Shown: one piece after another, positions 47,401-55,740 of the stretch
Layout of the letters: each line of letters begins with the position of its first letter
Position numbering within the stretch: the stretch's first letter is position 1
NCBI GenBank assembly: GCA_016722375.1
Contig: JADKJG010000001.1
Location: forward strand, 1 to 64,000
DNA: 64,000 nt
Direction: 5' to 3'
From: Bacteroidota bacterium
GTDB lineage: Bacteria; Bacteroidota; Bacteroidia; Chitinophagales; LD1
Notes under the pieces: model-generated
The model's database searches: none
What the model was told of the DNA's origin: nothing
What the model saw: only the letters and a program-made list of their open reading frames with translations
Program-made: the position numbers and the translations under genes

Positions 47401-50400
47401 CAAAGGACCCACCGGAGTAACTCCGCGTCTATACTTTACCTGATAAGGAGTATTCGGTAATAAAGTGGTGTTCGACAGGGTAATAGAACCATCGCTTCCC
47501 GAACAAGTGGAAGGGTTTTGGAAGGCTACACTCGCATTGTTCAGATTAACGCAGTGATAGCGGATCACTAAATAATCTTCCACCTCACCATTTATGTAGT
47601 TCACATTATTGGGTGGGTTCGCCACATTCATCAAAGGGTCTGTGCTGATTCTTATTCTTAAATAGGAAGTATCAATAGATCCTGATGTCCAGTTGAATCC
47701 ATTCCAAGATAAGGTAGCAGAAATAGCACCGTTGGCTACTCTTACCGTATCCACCTCGCCCGCATCAAAAACTCCATTCCGGTTGAGATCAAGCCATGCA
47801 GCTACAATTGCTGTAGAGCCCGTAGTATTGGTAATCGGTATCGTCACAGAATACGAAGTGCCTGTATCTTGAATTAATATCTGTGATCCCGGAATACCAT
47901 CTTCATCATCTAAATCTGATTGATCATCTACATTTGCCCTCGTTCCGGGTGAAACCGGATAAAAGTCTTCTGCATCTTCCAAAGCACCGATCCTAAGGTT
48001 ACCAACAATGTTATGTCTGCCGGTGCCATAAGACGTAGGTGCATCTCCCTGGTCATAAGTAAAGATCGCCCCAATACGCCATTTGAAAACCAAGTGGATA
48101 TCATCGCCGTTAGTCGAATTATTTATATCGAAAACCTGGTTCGGACCACTTAAAGGTCCAATAACCGCCGGCTGAAGTGAGGTGCTATGTACCGTTGTTC
48201 CCAATACAATCAAGGTATCGCCTTCTACCACGAAGTGGTTACTGCCCGCAGGAGTACCCGTTTCTCCTAAATAATCATTGTCAGAGCCTCCTACATAAGT
48301 ACAGAATAAGCCATTAGACAAATTCGTTTCCAGCGCTATCCAGAAAATATCCCAAGTTCCACCATTATAGGTAGAGTCATAGAATGAATTACCTGCCAAA
48401 TCCAGATTCTTCACAGGAAATCCGTTTGGATTTCCTGCTGTTTTAGGCTGTGATCCTGTTTCTCCAAACACCATTACTGCTGATTCCTGACCATATAATC
48501 TGATGGTATTTCCACGGTCGTTACCTGTACCGCTGAAATAGGTCGCCTTCCAGGGATTGCCGGCTCCGGTTCTACCTGTTCTTGGCAGTTTTCCAATAAT
48601 TCCATCATCATTACCGGTTCCGCTATTTTTAGTAGAACGAAATCTCGAAAGCGAATCAGAACCTAAAGGGAAATTATCGCTCCGCGTATAACCGGTAACA
48701 TATATAGTATCGTTGGCGCCTATAGTCAATCCGTTAAACTGGTCGGTACTAGAACTGCCTCCTATACGACTCAACATCGAAAAGCTGCCTCCGGCTGCCG
48801 GAATCACTCCCACCACCGCATCCTGAGAAGCCGAACCCGAAGGATAAGCTCCCGCCGGATTGATTAAACCGGGAAATGAAGCCACGGTACTCGAAGTATA
48901 TCCGACAAAAGCAATAGCTCCGTCCGAGAAAACATTCAAATCATTCAAATTATCATCAGCGTTTCCTCCGACAAATGTTCCCATCGCCAGCGTATTCAGG
49001 TTCGTGAACCTCGCTATGTACATATCCATACCCGCATCATAGGATCCATCCGGTGCATTGACTACGTAACTAGGAGAACCTGTGAAATTACCATTAAACC
49101 TTCCTCCCACCACATAATCTGTATTAGAAGTCGCTCGGATTGTAACCATCCGATCACCGTTGTTATTTTGATCCATGATGCTACCTGCTACAGTACCATC
49201 GCCACCCATATAGGATGAATAAAGTAACGTGTTGAGATTGGAATTAAATACAGCTACGAAACCATCCTGCTGAGATCCGGTTCCGGTTCCACCTCTTGTA
49301 TTGTCAAAAGCCGGAGTGGCAGGAGATGCAGTTGTTGTAATAGCACCACGAGTAGCACCGCAAACAAACAGGCGGCTGTTATCCGGTGACAAACTCAAAC
49401 CGTAAATAGCGTCCGGGTTTACACTTCCAAAATAAGTAAGTCTTAACATTTTTGTGCCGTCAGTACTTAACTCATATACAATACCATCCCGATTGCTACC
49501 ATTACCACCGGTCCCTGCATCATTATATGTAGAGTCATATCCGAAAATCGCAGCGCCAATGTATGAACGGGTAAATTGCACATTCGCAGCACCACCACAA
49601 TAAACATTGCCCGCTGCATCCACATCAACTGCAAACAAATACTCATCAAAGTTATCGGTGCCTCCATCCACCCAGGTTCCCCATTTTAAACTCGGGTCAA
49701 TAATTAAAGGATAGCGCTCGTCAATAGGCCCTTCTGCTTTAAAGATGGCAGCGTCGCCATCTAAAGCAAAGGACATCTGAACCGGAACTTTCTTTCCATT
49801 AATCAACTGGTATGATTCAGGTATGTCAAACTTCACTTCATTAAAACGAATCTTGACCGATAGATTTCCCTTTTCGTCAATTCTCAGTTTGTCTTGTCCT
49901 TTAAATCTCATTTTAATATCGCGGAAGTTAGCACCCGGTTTTACTACCCAGTCAAATTCCATCAGTTTATTATCCTGGCTATACATCCGAAGATCTATCC
50001 CATTATATATCTCTTTCAAATCTACTTCGCCATAAGCCGAAACATCCGACGCATGATGTGAAGCATCGGGGCCAATAAAATAATTGTACTTGGTTAAAAA
50101 CTCATTCCGCTTTTCAACCGTATAGTTTGGATTGTGGCCATCCATGAAAATTCCCCAGCCATGAACCTGATAGGTATAGTTTTCGTCCTCCTCTTCTTCT
50201 TCCTCTTCTCCTTCGTGTTCATTCTTTAAATAAGAGAAGAAATAGAGGTGATCTTTCTTGACCACCATTTCTCCTACGTTCGTATGCCCCTGCATCAAAA
50301 CGTTCGGCTCCCACTGTCCTTTGTTTTCTTCAAAGGAAATTGTGTTCAAACTTTTCTTCAAAACATCCAGATAGCCCTGATTGGCAGCCGAAGTAGTTTG

Positions 50401-50517
50401 AGTAGTCGCCTGAACTCTATTTGATTGCGCATGGACATTAACCGTTCCAAAAATCACGCAGAGGTTAAACAGGAAAAATGTCAGAATTGAACTTGGTTGT
50501 AAATTTGCTGTCTTCAT
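44413..50517 (-). CDS. Giant T9SS type B surface protein, N-terminal fragment (about 2034 codons)
   Basis: Start of a gene of about 4580 codons (50517-36766). The ATG at 50517 opens a signal peptide (SILTFFLFNLCVIFGTVNVH then AQ); the ORF could be extended 16 codons upstream but without that signal. The order is a DUF7948-like domain (ENKGQWEPNVLMQG, about 45-290) interrupted by an acidic run (EGEEEEEEEDE); an SBBP-like beta-propeller (about 290-760; DTIYVTGYTRSDNFPL); a GEVED domain (YINGEVEDYLVI, near 940); then Ig-like repeats, of which about seven are highly similar (GVTVSPSPVCSGNSITLSAT, TFTWTTPDGP). It is probably a very large surface adhesin or gliding/attachment filament. Confidence 0.87.
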   Translation of the reverse strand: MKTANLQPSSILTFFLFNLCVIFGTVNVHAQSNRVQATTQTTSAANQGYLDVLKKSLNTISFEENKGQWEPNVLMQGHTNVGEMVVKKDHLYFFSYLKNEHEGEEEEEEEDENYTYQVHGWGIFMDGHNPNYTVEKRNEFLTKYNYFIGPDASHHASDVSAYGEVDLKEIYNGIDLRMYSQDNKLMEFDWVVKPGANFRDIKMRFKGQDKLRIDEKGNLSVKIRFNEVKFDIPESYQLINGKKVPVQMSFALDGDAAIFKAEGPIDERYPLIIDPSLKWGTWVDGGTDNFDEYLFAVDVDAAGNVYCGGAANVQFTRSYIGAAIFGYDSTYNDAGTGGNGSNRDGIVYELSTDGTKMLRLTYFGSVNPDAIYGLSLSPDNSRLFVCGATRGAITTTASPATPAFDNTRGGTGTGSQQDGFVAVFNSNLNTLLYSSYMGGDGTVAGSIMDQNNNGDRMVTIRATSNTDYVVGGRFNGNFTGSPSYVVNAPDGSYDAGMDMYIARFTNLNTLAMGTFVGGNADDNLNDLNVFSDGAIAFVGYTSSTVASFPGLINPAGAYPSGSASQDAVVGVIPAAGGSFSMLSRIGGSSSTDQFNGLTIGANDTIYVTGYTRSDNFPLGSDSLSRFRSTKNSGTGNDDGIIGKLPRTGRTGAGNPWKATYFSGTGNDRGNTIRLYGQESAVMVFGETGSQPKTAGNPNGFPVKNLDLAGNSFYDSTYNGGTWDIFWIALETNLSNGLFCTYVGGSDNDYLGETGTPAGSNHFVVEGDTLIVLGTTVHSTSLQPAVIGPLSGPNQVFDINNSTNGDDIHLVFKWRIGAIFTYDQGDAPTSYGTGRHNIVGNLRIGALEDAEDFYPVSPGTRANVDDQSDLDDEDGIPGSQILIQDTGTSYSVTIPITNTTGSTAIVAAWLDLNRNGVFDAGEVDTVRVANGAISATLSWNGFNWTSGSIDTSYLRIRISTDPLMNVANPPNNVNYINGEVEDYLVIRYHCVNLNNASVAFQNPSTCSGSDGSITLSNTTLLPNTPYQVKYRRGVTPVGPLSVTTNGVGNLVIPNLIAGSYDSIWVFHATNPGCGDTIKGPFVLVDPPSPPKPTISVLPNDTLCAGQNMQLTANGQVGSTFNWTGPGGFTANNTAVVNRNNITVGMGGLYSLTEITLAGCTATVATINITIIATPNAPTGVTVSPSPVCSGNSITLSATGQVGATFTWTTPDGPILNGSPVNRNNVTLAMAGVYSVTQTVNGCSSPSANSASLVVNATPAAPTSLNASSNPICTGNSVTITASGQVGAAFTWTTPDGLNPTNNPLTRNNVTLAMGGNYTVTQTVLGCPSASSAALNLVVTSTPSAPTGVTVSPSPVCVGADITLSATGIGGAAFTWTTPDGPTLSGNPVTRNNVTLAMAGVYSVTQTVTGCTSPSANSASLVVNANPLAPTGVTVSPTPVCTGDSITLSATGQGGASFTWTTPDGPILNGKVVGRNNVTLAMAGVYSVTQTVTGCTSPSANSASLVVNTTPAPPTSLDALPNPICTGNDVTLTASGQGGATFTWTTPDGLNPTGNPLTRNSVTLAMGGNYTVIQTVLGCNSAPSAALNLVVTPTPLAPTGVTVSPNPICTGNDITLSAIGQGGATFTWTTPDGATLNGNPVTRNNVTLAMAGIYSVTQTVTGCTSPSANSASLVVNATPTAPTNVAANPNPLCAGQTLTLSADGDVGNTFNWGGPNAFTQSGNPINRNNVNASMAGNYTVTQSSPAGCTSAASLSVNVVVNPLPSVTAGSSSASYCAGTTILLTSTPSGGTPGYTYVWSGPQSFSNLTQNPSISNATTLMSGIYQVALTDNNGCTASASTNFITVQPALSVTAGSNSPVCAGGTINLNSSPGGGTPTYTFTWSGPSFASGLQNPDITSADLSKAGTYNVTITDAFGCSGTATTSVTVNTGVTANAGMDKTIPSCSVSGAVLGGSPTATGGTSPYSYAWSPPSGLTSDTTANPSVAGIGSPTNYTVTVTDANGCSASDIVFVDVTGSSLQVTIAPNTPLFWCEGTGV

Positions 50518-51069
50518 GTTTATAGATTTGAAGTTTTGTGTGATGTTCTTTATTTTAAGTTTCATGAGGCGATAATTTATATTAATGCATTACAAATGAC
50601 AAATGCCATTTTTCATCTTAGACTATATTCAAAAAAATATTGGAGCAAATCAAACCTCGGTTCAAAAGGATTTGATTGCAAAAAAAAGGATGTCGGTTTG
50701 CCGTGTATTGAATCGAGTATAAATGTTGCATGTATCAGTACATTAAGTGAATACTATTTTAAATACCGCGCAAAACTAGAACATTAAACGAAATGCCTTA
50801 ACCCAAACGGCTAATTTTATTCACACATTACTAACGTAGCTTTATGAGAAAAAATTGGATGATATGACTGTGAGAAAAAAAACGAACCACCGGTTCTTAT
50901 CTTCAAACACTCACCATTTACTAACATCCTTGTTTTGTCTCTATATATAGATCAACTTATACGATACCAAATTATTAGCGTTTGCGCTCCTCATATCCGG
51001 TTCCGAAAAAAATCAGTATCTTGCCATATATAATGTCTCCCTGTTTATAATCTAAAAATACCTTTGCAT
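50518..51069. other. Intergenic DNA, nothing recognised
   Basis: About 550 bp of AT-rich DNA between divergent genes. A short imperfect hairpin (GAACC acc GGTTC near 50883) is visible, but no gene, array or confident promoter. Confidence 0.5.
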
Positions 51070-51639
51070 ATGAAAACTTATCCGGCTATCATCATCTTGA
51101 TTGCGCTTTCCCTATTCAGTTCAGCGCAAACAGATCGTTATTCGGGGTCTTATGTATGTATGAATGGGATGACTCATTTTTTTGCCTCCACTCCTATCGA
51201 AGATATTGACGCAACATCAAAAGTAACCTTGTGTGTTATAAATACAGAAACGAAAAAAGTATATGCCAAAGTGCGAATGACCTCTTTCGATTTCCGCAGA
51301 AAACTGATGCAGGAACACTTCAACGAAGATTATGTGGAAAGCGAAAAGTATCCCTACGCCATTTTAGATGCTGACATTGTTTCAGAAATAGATTTTACAA
51401 AAGATGGAACTTACGACATCACATTGAAAGGCACCTTTGAAGTGCACGGGGTGAAACAAGATCGGGAGATTAAAGGCAAGCTAACTATTAAGGATGGGCA
51501 GCCCAAAAGCGCCACTGCGGAGTTTGACGTAAAACTGGTAGATCACAAAATCAAAATTCCCAAAGCGGTGATTGCAAAGATTGCCGAAGTGTTTAAAGTG
51601 AATGTTGATTTCACTTTTGAAAAATATACGGCTAAGTAA
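51070..51639 (+). CDS. YceI-family periplasmic protein
   Basis: A 189-residue secreted protein with signal peptide (MKTYPAIIILIALSLFSSAQ) and a YceI-like lipocalin-fold barrel: VYAKVRMTSFDFRRKLMQEH, YVESEKYPYAILDADIVSEI and GTYDITLKGTFEVHGVKQDR are the characteristic blocks. YceI proteins bind isoprenoid-type lipids; the ligand here is unknown. The ATG at 51070 is chosen over a TTG six bases earlier. Confidence 0.88.
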   Translation: MKTYPAIIILIALSLFSSAQTDRYSGSYVCMNGMTHFFASTPIEDIDATSKVTLCVINTETKKVYAKVRMTSFDFRRKLMQEHFNEDYVESEKYPYAILDADIVSEIDFTKDGTYDITLKGTFEVHGVKQDREIKGKLTIKDGQPKSATAEFDVKLVDHKIKIPKAVIAKIAEVFKVNVDFTFEKYTAK

Positions 51640-51650
51640 AACAAACGCGG

Positions 51651-53108
51651 TTAAACCGAAGCCATACCTTTCTTTGCTATTCCGTTGTCTTTCGACGGAA
51701 CAACTTCGCAGGGATATTCAAACAAACATTTCTGTTTAACTATATCGGCAACCGAGTCAGGCACCATATCTTCCCAACCGGATTCTCCCGATTTAATCAT
51801 CTGAATAACCTTAGGAGAAAATATGTGCAATACTCTTTCATCATATCCTTGCAGGTCGGTAAGGAATCCAGCCGATTTGAGATAATCAAATAAAGCACGG
51901 AGCGAATCAGAAACCTTCATATTTTTCGTAGTCACAATCTCTGCGCCCGGTTCGGATTGATATGGATACACCAACATCTGCGCATTGTGTGAAAAAATTT
52001 CTCCAAAATAATGTAGCAGTTCCCTCGAAGCATGCCGATAATATTTTTCATTGAACAGTTCCAGAATATTCAAGATACCGAGAATGATCCCTATACTCTG
52101 TGGTTTGCACCGGTTCAAATAATTCACCAACACATTGTGCTTGTGACAATTAGAAACCATGACATAATAACCCAAACTACAAAGTATCTCTGCCCGGTCT
52201 AAAAAATCTTGCGTATCAAACTCGCCATCACCGGCCAGATTGTTGAGCGTAATTTCTGAAAGCACAATCAGATTATCCGTATTTCCATGAATAGTTTTGA
52301 AATGCTCTACACCACATTTCATCATGTCCTCACTCACTTTGGTAACCGGTCGGAAACGACCGCGAAGACAAAGCAAATTTTTACGGTAAAGAATATCTTT
52401 GGGCTGATACACTTCTCCGCCTGCACCAAAAATTGTTCCGTCCGTAAACTTTCTTTTCACCAGTTCCAGTGCCAACAGGCGATTATCCATCTTTCCAAAA
52501 TCAGGACCCTTCACCTTTATCATATCTATCTCCACTTGGTCGGTAGTCAGATTATCTAATAGAGATTCAATAAACTCTCCTAACTGATCGTGATACCAAT
52601 AGCAAGCAAAAAGCAAGTTCGTTCCGATACCGCCAATCACCCGTTGCTGATAAATATTGTCAGAACCTTTCAGGCGTATATGTATCACCACTTCATTGGG
52701 TTCGGCATGTGGAGAAAGTTGAAACTTCACTCCCATCCATCCGTTAGGGTCATTGGTTTTATGAAAATTTAAAGTTGTACAGGTATTGGCGAAAGCAAAA
52801 AATCGCTTCTTATTATATGGTTCATCGGTCAAACGCTCTTTCAACAAATCATACTCATGATCGAGCATCTTGTGCAACCGCGATTCGCTGACATATCTTC
52901 CGGCACCTTCTTTACCATAAATAGCATCAGAAAAAGTCATATCATAAGCACTCATGGCCTTCGCCACTGTGCCCGATGCCCCTCCTACCTGAAAGAAATT
53001 GCGCACCACCTCCTGACCGGCACCTATCTCGGCAAAAGTGCCATAGATACTTTGGTCTAAGTTGATACGTAAAGCTTTACGTTTTATGGATAAAATCTCG
53101 CGTTCCAT
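51651..53108 (-). CDS. Conserved protein of unknown function (about 485 residues)
   Basis: A 485-residue soluble protein opening ILSIKRKALRINLDQSIYGT, then FAEIGAGQEVVRNFFQVGGA and FSDAIYGKEGAGRYVSESRL. I recall close relatives being widespread in Bacteroidota and cyanobacteria under unrelated product names (TonB receptor, nucleotidyltransferase) that nothing here supports. There is no signal peptide, membrane helix or nucleotide motif I can name. It converges with the YceI gene (11-bp gap). Confidence 0.75.
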   Translation of the reverse strand: MEREILSIKRKALRINLDQSIYGTFAEIGAGQEVVRNFFQVGGASGTVAKAMSAYDMTFSDAIYGKEGAGRYVSESRLHKMLDHEYDLLKERLTDEPYNKKRFFAFANTCTTLNFHKTNDPNGWMGVKFQLSPHAEPNEVVIHIRLKGSDNIYQQRVIGGIGTNLLFACYWYHDQLGEFIESLLDNLTTDQVEIDMIKVKGPDFGKMDNRLLALELVKRKFTDGTIFGAGGEVYQPKDILYRKNLLCLRGRFRPVTKVSEDMMKCGVEHFKTIHGNTDNLIVLSEITLNNLAGDGEFDTQDFLDRAEILCSLGYYVMVSNCHKHNVLVNYLNRCKPQSIGIILGILNILELFNEKYYRHASRELLHYFGEIFSHNAQMLVYPYQSEPGAEIVTTKNMKVSDSLRALFDYLKSAGFLTDLQGYDERVLHIFSPKVIQMIKSGESGWEDMVPDSVADIVKQKCLFEYPCEVVPSKDNGIAKKGMASV

Positions 53109-53436
53109 GAAGCTAAATTACTTGATTATACGTTTACAACGTAAAAAGGTTAACATATATTGTGTACAGAAAAATCGAACTTGATGGAAGATTAAGACCA
53201 ATGAGCCGCCGGTCAAAAGGCTGTTGCTGCTTCCAACCGGAACACCGGGCCTTGAACTTTTGCGGGCGCAAATATGATGAAACCAACCGATAGTCTGACC
53301 GCTATTTTTAGAATATAAATAGGTGCAGCAAGTCCGCAACCGGATACCGTTCTTCCATAATTCAATTCAGATCCTGATTGTTTTATGAGCCCACCATACG
53401 CTCCTTGCCCACTGCTTGGTTGAATGACTATTTGGT
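53109..53436. other. Intergenic DNA, nothing recognised
   Basis: About 330 bp upstream of the minus-strand conserved gene. GCAAATATGAT near 53268 resembles a Bacteroidota -7 box on the minus strand but lacks a -33 TTG. Confidence 0.4.
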
Positions 53437-53541
53437 TTGATTAGGATAGCTGCTGTTGTGATCAGTATAGCCACATATATGATTAGTATAGCCTGGAAAC
53501 TTATTGGTTAAGCAGGGATTATGATTGGTTAAAGCCTGTGG
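53437..53541. repeat. 21-bp tandem repeat array 4a (short)
   Basis: Five units at 53437, 53458, 53479, 53500 and 53521, for example ATGATTAGTATAGCCTGGAA(A). The unit matches that of the larger array at 54845-55201 (shared GATTAGTATAGC), so the two belong to one family and bracket the gene at 53755-54690. Confidence 0.82.
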
Positions 53542-53700
53542 TGTACCTCAATAGCAGATGTGATTGCGAAACAGGGTTTTGGGATTACCATCTCGCTCCA
53601 GATAGACCACCGGTTCCTTGATTTCAGAAATATGTTGGATGGAAGTATGAAGACAAATGTATCCGCTAATATAATCTGCTAAAGCTGAAAACTCCTTTTT

Positions 53701-53730
53701 TTGCCGGTTTCCATTTTATCAGTATTTTAG
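53701..53730 (+). promoter_or_regulatory. Candidate promoter for the 53755 gene
   Basis: TTG at 53701 and TATTTTAG at 53723, 19 bp apart, fit the Bacteroidota pattern TTG-N19-TAnnTTTG with one mismatch. The expected start is near 53737, giving an 18-base leader. Confidence 0.45.
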
Positions 53731-53754
53731 AACCTCTAAACACAAAACGATAAC

Positions 53755-54690
53755 ATGAATACTTCAAAATTCTTTACGCTGCGCAAAGATTATGTGGACG
53801 TAGCATTAATGTGCATGGTCATGACCGAGGCCATGCAGACGCAAAAAGACACGCAGAAAACTGCCCTGCTCACCGGTGATTCTCAGGCTGCGTTCAAACA
53901 CTTATTGCAAACATTGATTGGCATGATAGATAAAAACGGCCAAGCAAAACACCGCGATTTAGTGCTGGATAGAACTATGAGTTTTGCACTGATGCACGGT
54001 ATTGTGCAATCATTTTACCGAATGAAAGGACACCTACTCTTGCCAAAAGAAGAGCGCAAACCCATCAGCGATGAGCAGGAGGCGGAAATAGAAAATATGT
54101 ACGACGAGATGAAAGACCCCGCCGCCGATTTGCTCTGGGAACTGACCGAAGCACTGAACTATCTCGACTATGGTTTGCAAACGCTCGATGAAGTGTTTGA
54201 CCGAAAACCCGCTGTGCGGCCGCTGAAAGTAGATAATAAGGAAATTATTTTTGAGGTAACGTTGAAAGAAGCGGACTTGCGCCTTTTTAGCTGGGTTTAC
54301 GGTAACCTTGAAGTTTTAAAAAACTATAAAGAGGACTATGATTTTGCTCAACGGTTTTGCTCTTGCCGATTCATGCACCTAAGCGATTATGAGGCGGTAA
54401 AAAAGAAACTGAATCAGAAAATCGAAGGAGAAATAATTCAGCTTACCCTTCGCGATGTGATTGTGCTTTACTATACCCTTTCGCTTGGAAGCAAACTATT
54501 TGTCAGCGATGCCGATGCCATTTTTGATGAGCTTATTAAAGATTCTGACCGCAATGATCCACAGGGCGATTTGCGAATTGTCCGTAACCACTTTCTTAAA
54601 CTGAGCGACGGAATTTTAAGCACACTTAAAAAAGAATTCAAGCACAACAAAACCTTTATGTTGGAGATTGATAGGGTGAAGAATTGGTAA
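53755..54690 (+). CDS. Hypothetical protein bracketed by 21-bp arrays
   Basis: A 311-residue acidic, mostly helical soluble protein (MNTSKFFTLRKDYVDVALMC...), with no signal peptide or membrane segment and no family I recognise. Cysteines at FAQRFCSCRF and a C-terminal basic helix (STLKKEFKHNKTFMLEIDR) are the only marked features. Codon use and frame look genuine over the whole length, and a promoter-like TTG-N19-TATTTTAG precedes it. Related 21-bp arrays lie on both sides (214 bp upstream, 154 bp downstream), so gene and arrays may move or function as one block. Confidence 0.7.
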   Translation: MNTSKFFTLRKDYVDVALMCMVMTEAMQTQKDTQKTALLTGDSQAAFKHLLQTLIGMIDKNGQAKHRDLVLDRTMSFALMHGIVQSFYRMKGHLLLPKEERKPISDEQEAEIENMYDEMKDPAADLLWELTEALNYLDYGLQTLDEVFDRKPAVRPLKVDNKEIIFEVTLKEADLRLFSWVYGNLEVLKNYKEDYDFAQRFCSCRFMHLSDYEAVKKKLNQKIEGEIIQLTLRDVIVLYYTLSLGSKLFVSDADAIFDELIKDSDRNDPQGDLRIVRNHFLKLSDGILSTLKKEFKHNKTFMLEIDRVKNW

Positions 54691-54844
54691 ATTCAGAGTA
54701 CTTTGGTTATGGCCCCTCCATTGCGTTGCGCTGACACTTGAAAGAACGGGACGAGTTGCTAAAATAAAATACGAACAGCAAGGAGTTCATCCTTGGCTCC
54801 GCTTTAGACTATGATGAGTTGCGGTCATTTAGAATTTAGTTTGT

Positions 54845-55201
54845 GTGATTAGTATAGGTAATGCTATGATTAGTATAGCGGCTGTTGTGATTGGCATTGC
54901 CGCTGATATGATTAAGAACGCGGAGGATATGATTAAGAATGCCGCTTGTATGATTAGAACTGCCGCTGCTATGATTATAAACGCGGAGGATATAATTAGA
55001 ACACCGGCTTATATCATTAGAACAGCCGCTACTATGATTAGAAACGCGGAGGATATAATCAGAATAGCGGCTTGTATGATTAGAACAGCCGCTGATTTAG
55101 TTAGAAGCGCGGAGGATATAATTAGAACCGCGGCTTGTATGGTTAGAACAGCCGTTTGTATAATTAGAACTGCCGCTATTCTGATTAGAAAAACAGTTTT
55201 T
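54845..55201. repeat. 21-bp tandem repeat array 4b
   Basis: Seventeen units in perfect 21-bp register from 54845 to 55181. Unit types alternate: ATGATTAGAACAGCCGCTGC(T), ATGATTAGAAACGCGGAGGA(T) and ATAATTAGAACCGCGGCTTG(T). GATTAGAA is the constant core. A 179-codon plus-strand ORF (heptads like MIRTAAC) runs through it, as expected for a stop-free 21-bp unit. Confidence 0.93.
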
Positions 55202-55202
55202 T

Positions 55203-55229
55203 TAATTGGAAAAAAGTTTTTTCCAATTA
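55203..55229. terminator. Perfect hairpin at the end of array 4b
   Basis: Thirteen-base arms TAATTGGAAAAAA/TTTTTTCCAATTA around one G, directly after the last repeat unit. The T-run lies inside the stem, so it could act as a terminator, or as a boundary of the array. Confidence 0.5.
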
Positions 55230-55388
55230 TAATCCCTGCTATTCCAATTCAAACGGTGTTAAAATGCACTGAAACATGGCTTTTCGATCGGAATGCTTCT
55301 TTCCAGAAATTATGTTGCACAAAAAAAACAGCCATCCCCCTTGTTTTTAGGGACTTTTCGGGTGTATCTTGCTATCAAATTTGATGTT

Positions 55389-55601
55389 ATGAGACATACT
55401 GAACTCGCAAAAGACCTCGGTCAAGCGCTGAGGCAGGCAAGAGAGCTCCAACATTTGAGCCAGCTACGCCTGGCTCTTGATGCACATGTACAGCAGTGCA
55501 GCATCTGCCACCTCGAAAAAGGCAAGCTCAACGTTACCATAGACACGCTGCTTGATATCTGCCAAGCGCTGCATTTGAAGGTGATGTTGGTGAGGGAGTG
55601 A
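55389..55601 (+). CDS. XRE-family (HipB-like) helix-turn-helix protein
   Basis: A 70-residue protein that is one Cro/C1-type HTH: LGQALRQARELQHLSQLRLA, then HVQQCSICHLEKGKLNVTID, then TLLDICQALHLKVMLV. Such genes often pair with a toxin kinase (HipA-like) or RelE-type toxin; no such partner lies beside it. The ATG at 55389 is the likely start; the ORF upstream of it (55293) lacks homology. A copy of its last 30 codons lies at 56641-56739. Confidence 0.8.
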   Translation: MRHTELAKDLGQALRQARELQHLSQLRLALDAHVQQCSICHLEKGKLNVTIDTLLDICQALHLKVMLVRE

Positions 55602-55637
55602 GAGGGCTGTTACTCCCTCAGTTGCTTAATGCCGTGG

Positions 55638-55725
55638 CTCGCGTCTCGCGAGTGTCGGTTTCAACTGCCTCCGGCATTAAAAAAACGCAAGATACGGAGG
55701 GTAGCTCACAGTCGCGGGACGCGAG
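55638..55725. repeat. Large GC-rich inverted repeat
   Basis: Arms CTCGCGTCTCGCGAGTG (55638-55654) and CAGTCGCGGGACGCGAG (55709-55725) are inverted copies with two mismatches, 54 bp apart. The interval between them is AT-richer. It lies between the XRE gene and the minus-strand gene and may be a dispersed GC-rich REP-like element; a related GCGTCGCGCGAGTGT string occurs near 57583. Confidence 0.6.
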
Positions 55726-55740
55726 CGAGAGCGGGGGAAA

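Noticed and set aside
21881..50517. Reading the many fragments as separate genes
   Set aside because: Fragments share repeat families, adjoin or overlap by a few bases, and only the first of each set has a signal peptide and the last a sorting domain.
51059..51066. TACCTTTG as promoter of the YceI gene
   Set aside because: It fits TAnnTTTG but lies 4 bp before the ATG, with no -33 TTG at the right distance; a leaderless start cannot be claimed from this.
54845..55384. 179-codon ORF through array 4b
   Set aside because: By-product of a stop-free 21-bp unit; the last 60 codons run into unrelated DNA.
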